Source: Phoronis australis
Taxonomy: Eukaryota > Phoronida > Phoronidae
Length of the DNA stretch: 64,000 nucleotides
NCBI GenBank assembly: GCA_002633005.1
Contig: NMRA01000420.1
Coordinates: 124,001 to 188,000, forward strand
Direction of reading: 5' to 3'
The position numbers and the translations under genes are program-made. The notes beneath the pieces are model-generated. The model ran no database searches and had not been told where the DNA came from. It was given only the letters and a program-made list of their open reading frames with translations. Positions 61,061 through 64,000 of the stretch are shown here, piece by piece; the stretch's first letter is position 1; each line of letters begins with the position of its first letter.

Positions 61061-62384
61061 GAAATGTAGCTTTGTGACCTTTTTTGCTCATAGTCTTAGC
61101 GGAGGATTACCAACAGTCGTTTTTGGTGCGTTTGTAAACATTGGAAAGGTAGACCTGAGATATCTTAACGACACTGTCCTCAACACGTCAAACTGCAAGA
61201 CGACTTAGTGAGAACTCTTAGGCCAGTGGCTTTGATAGTCAAAAATCAGCCAATTTGTTATTTGCCTTTTCTAGACATTAGATTTTTCTGAGCATGTTTG
61301 CAAACTACAAACGGTCTTCAATTAGGCTCAAAGAGGCTCTGTTGATGAGACACGGGCGGAAGGGTTACTATATGATTAACTAATAAAGCGCACGATGATA
61401 GTCGACTTGAAGATAGGCTTATAATTAACAACCATTAAGGCTGAAGAGATACAGTAATTCATACTGCATCTAAGTGACTCGCTACCGATTAAAGACTTAG
61501 GAAAAATAATTTGCAACACAATAGAACCTATCGACGCATAAAGGTCTTGGTCCCATATATCGCAATTACAGTGAAATAGGTACAAAATTGATTGGTGACA
61601 TTGAGTACATCAAAGGCGTGTGATTTCTTCTCTAACATTTGACAGTTTTCACCATCCTATATCATTATCTGGTTTGAAGAATTCTTTTTATTTCTGACTC
61701 CGCGTAAATAACGTTAAGTATGTTCACTAGGTTGGAACTATTGAAAGTCTTGTGCACAACCGAGACGGTAATCTTGAAGTACTACAGCTGTAGCTGCCAT
61801 TTTCAAACACCTGTCGCTAGGTGGAGGTAGTCATGCTGTTCCAAACCGAATCTGAACAGCCGATATCACCCTTCAACCCTATTTATTGCCTCTCCCTGTT
61901 TCGTGTACAAATATCCTGAAGGGTTTCCTGGTTTTATTACCATAATCGAGAAAATGAAAGACAATAGGGTAGGACAACGATGAATACGAAACACATCGTC
62001 TTTGTACACGAATGGTATTCAGGCGATGACAACTCAAAAGAGTCAGTTGATTGGTAACGTAAAGTAAGCCTAGGAACCAATATGAGCACACACAACGATA
62101 TGCATTAAACAACTACATTTGAACAGTAGACTGGATGGAAATACTTCACTAAAATTGCAAGTCTCTCTCTTTCATTTTTGGCTCCGAACATGTAAATCAT
62201 TGGTTACCCGAACAAAAAAGTTGTGACCTTGATCTTAGTAATACACGTCAGTAGTACTGGTAATAAAAATAATTGCAGGCGATCTGGTACTCGTTGTACC
62301 AACCGTGCGGCGCTCAAGTGAGCGCATGGCACTGATCACCTGCAACCATTTTTATGCATTGTTAATAAAGTTAAAACGGAGCTG
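61061..62384. other. Non-coding, nothing recognised
   Basis: No gene is supported. Confidence 0.4.
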
Positions 62385-62485
62385 AGGAGCTAGAGACCTA
62401 ACTCAAGGGTGTAGCAATGTGCCCCAGTGGGACTCCAACCCAATGCCCTTGAGTAAAGGAAGCGAACTACTGCCTGATTGAATTA
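62385..62485 (-). repeat. tRNA-derived SINE, copy 2
   Basis: On the minus strand: cttcctttactcaaggg, then attgggttggagtcccactg, then gtctctagctcctcag. It aligns with 48420-48540; the A box is lost or badly decayed. Confidence 0.5.
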
Positions 62486-63030
62486 AAATTAATTATAAAT
62501 GGAACAGATCAAAGAATATCAAAAAAGCTAAGTTTATCAGCAGGTAAGCCTGATTTTGGGGGTGTGTCGGCTTCTCAAAGTATTTGCACTCAAACGTTAT
62601 CGGGATGAGGATATGATATCAGACGACCGCCATAAAGCAGACGTTGATAGAGCAGTTGCTCAAAGTATGGAACAGCCTGGCCACCAGGCAAATCATCAAC
62701 AAGATCTCGACAAGGGTTGCTCCCGTCACTTTGTCGTAATCGCAAAAACTTGCTTGCAAGTCCAGTTACAAATATCGACTAGGCGCAAAACATACAAAAT
62801 TCTGGCTAAAACCGACGGAAGTTTGTCTTTTGTTTTGACAATGGCTAAATTGCCAAGTAGTTCGGGCAAGAAATTCCTCCAATTTGGCAGAGTCTGACAG
62901 AATTCTAATTTATTTTATCTTTAGATTTATTGAGTGAATATTTCAACAATGATCATACCGAAAGACAAAAGGAGCCAAAGGGTGTTTCACAGATAAATCG
63001 CAAGAACACAGCTGCGTGTATCTATGACGT
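62486..63030. other. Non-coding; one 113-codon open frame without support
   Basis: The frame at 62556-62897 does not start with ATG, shows no family motif and has no clear promoter or splice context. Confidence 0.35.
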
Positions 63031-63283
63031 CATGCGCGCAACCAGCCTTTAATATGGGGGCTCGAATCTCTCTGACAAAGTGGACCTTTTGCGGGAGGAC
63101 TAAAAAAATATAAAAAATGAAAAAACGGGGCACCGCCTTCAGGACTGTGAACTGTGCGTCTGCGCCTTTTTAGTGGAATTTTGTCTCGTTTTCTCGGATT
63201 TCTTGTTTCTCTGAAGCGGACCTTTTTACTCACTTCGCCAAATGGGGGGGGGGGTTCATTCGAGTCCCCCGAGTGCGCGCATG
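63031..63283. mobile_element. MITE family C copy (253 bp, perfect 5-bp TSD)
   Basis: It begins catgcgcgcaaccagc and ends gagtgcgcgcatg, flanked on both sides by GACGT (63026-63030, 63284-63288). The interior has aaagtggaccttttgcg and gaagcggacctttttactca. Confidence 0.8.
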
Positions 63284-63750
63284 GACGTATAACTAACACG
63301 AAGTACATATATACCGTCTATCAAAAATTCAAAGGTCCACTACACTTGCTCACATCCGCCGCCAAGCTAGCTAGTCAACAGTCTTTATCAGCAGGAATAT
63401 ATTGATCCAAAATGCCTAGTGTGCCAAAGTTTAACCATTAATTCGCAATATTTTATTCACTGAAATGAATGTGAACATGCTGCATGTCATTTTGCGGTGA
63501 TCAACTCAGAAGTAAGTACGTGGTGATACAGCGGTGCAACAAATATAGCACCTATCGGTTAAATACGGATTTTCCGAAGTATTTCTTCATTTGACGTAAC
63601 AATTATGCACGTTAATTCGTTTTTATTGAAATTGTGCGTTTTGTTTTTCACAGCGTATATTTATGTCAGTGCAATGCGGTTTGTTGAACATGAGATTATT
63701 GCGCGTGCTCATTTAAGTATTCAATTTTCACGTTCGATGACGTCAGCTGC

Positions 63751-63815
63751 TGAGTGGTGCAGTAGTAAAGTCGACGACTCGAAACTCTTGCGGACCGGGT
63801 TCGAAACCGGCCTCG
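63751..63815 (+). repeat. tRNA-like sequence or SINE head
   Basis: An A-box-like gagtggtgcagtagtaaag is followed by a good B box, gggttcgaaacc. The arms do not form a full cloverleaf, so it is a relic or a SINE head rather than a tRNA gene. Confidence 0.35.
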
Positions 63816-64000
63816 ATTTCCCGCCAAAATGTTATCTAAATGGATTATTGGCCATTCGAAGCTGGTATTGTGGTATAAGTGTTTGTTATACCATGTATAC
63901 ACAAAACGTAATGAGAGTGGCGTAGATGAGGAATGCATACTATCCCACCTCCGAAGGTCAAAGCCAAGTGGGATATTACTTCATCTACGCCAATCGAGAT

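Noticed and set aside
62556-62897. 113-codon frame near the SINE copy
   Set aside because: Non-ATG start, no recognisable motif and no splice or promoter context.

Overview
This window looks like nuclear DNA of an animal, most likely a marine invertebrate; the species cannot be fixed from sequence alone. Evidence: spliced genes with GT-AG introns, an intron-bearing tRNA-Leu(CAA), a Golgi-type WSC-domain sulfotransferase, a heterotrimeric G-protein alpha subunit, TATA-type promoters, tRNA-derived SINEs and many short inverted-repeat elements (MITEs). There are no bacterial operons, phage genes or CRISPR arrays. Most of the 64 kb is non-coding.

Layout. 1-6.5 kb: no gene; a ~2.3-2.8 kb block occurs twice in direct order with a single N exactly at the junction (3691), most simply explained as two unmerged haplotype contigs. 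7.0-8.5 kb (+): an intronless ORF for a type II membrane protein with a WSC domain and a sulfotransferase domain. 11.2-20.1 kb (-): a ten-exon gene that I reconstruct exon by exon as a divergent, Gs-like G-alpha of about 442 residues; its introns hold several MITEs. 20.1-27.5 kb: repeats, a 121-N gap and no supported gene. 27.6-31.1 kb (+): a three-exon gene for a 350-residue protein made of about eight 36-residue repeats (RPxPRVKPEAExNAxLDKGxRMxxLxxKYG type), with a possible alternative terminal exon. 36.8 kb (+): tRNA-Leu(CAA) with a 38-nt intron and a Pol III terminator. 37-39 kb: a long-arm foldback element inside a second apparent haplotype duplication (N at 38336). 39.7-40.3 kb: a 58-bp tandem array carrying an AP-1 site in each unit. 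41-52 kb: foldback elements, an old dispersed duplication and a SINE. 52.8-53.0 kb (+): a candidate CRE/TATA promoter and non-coding first exon of a gene that was not resolved further. 53-64 kb: mostly non-coding, with a 160-N gap, a 607-bp terminal-inverted-repeat element (relative in a G-alpha intron), two members of a MITE family with TIR CATGCGCGC (one with a clear 5-bp target duplication), and tRNA-like sequences.

The genes do not form an obvious pathway. The strongest biological points are the unusual G-alpha (no Gly2, altered switch I, non-standard C-terminus), the uncharacterised 36-residue-repeat protein, and several MITE families whose ends and target duplications can be read directly.
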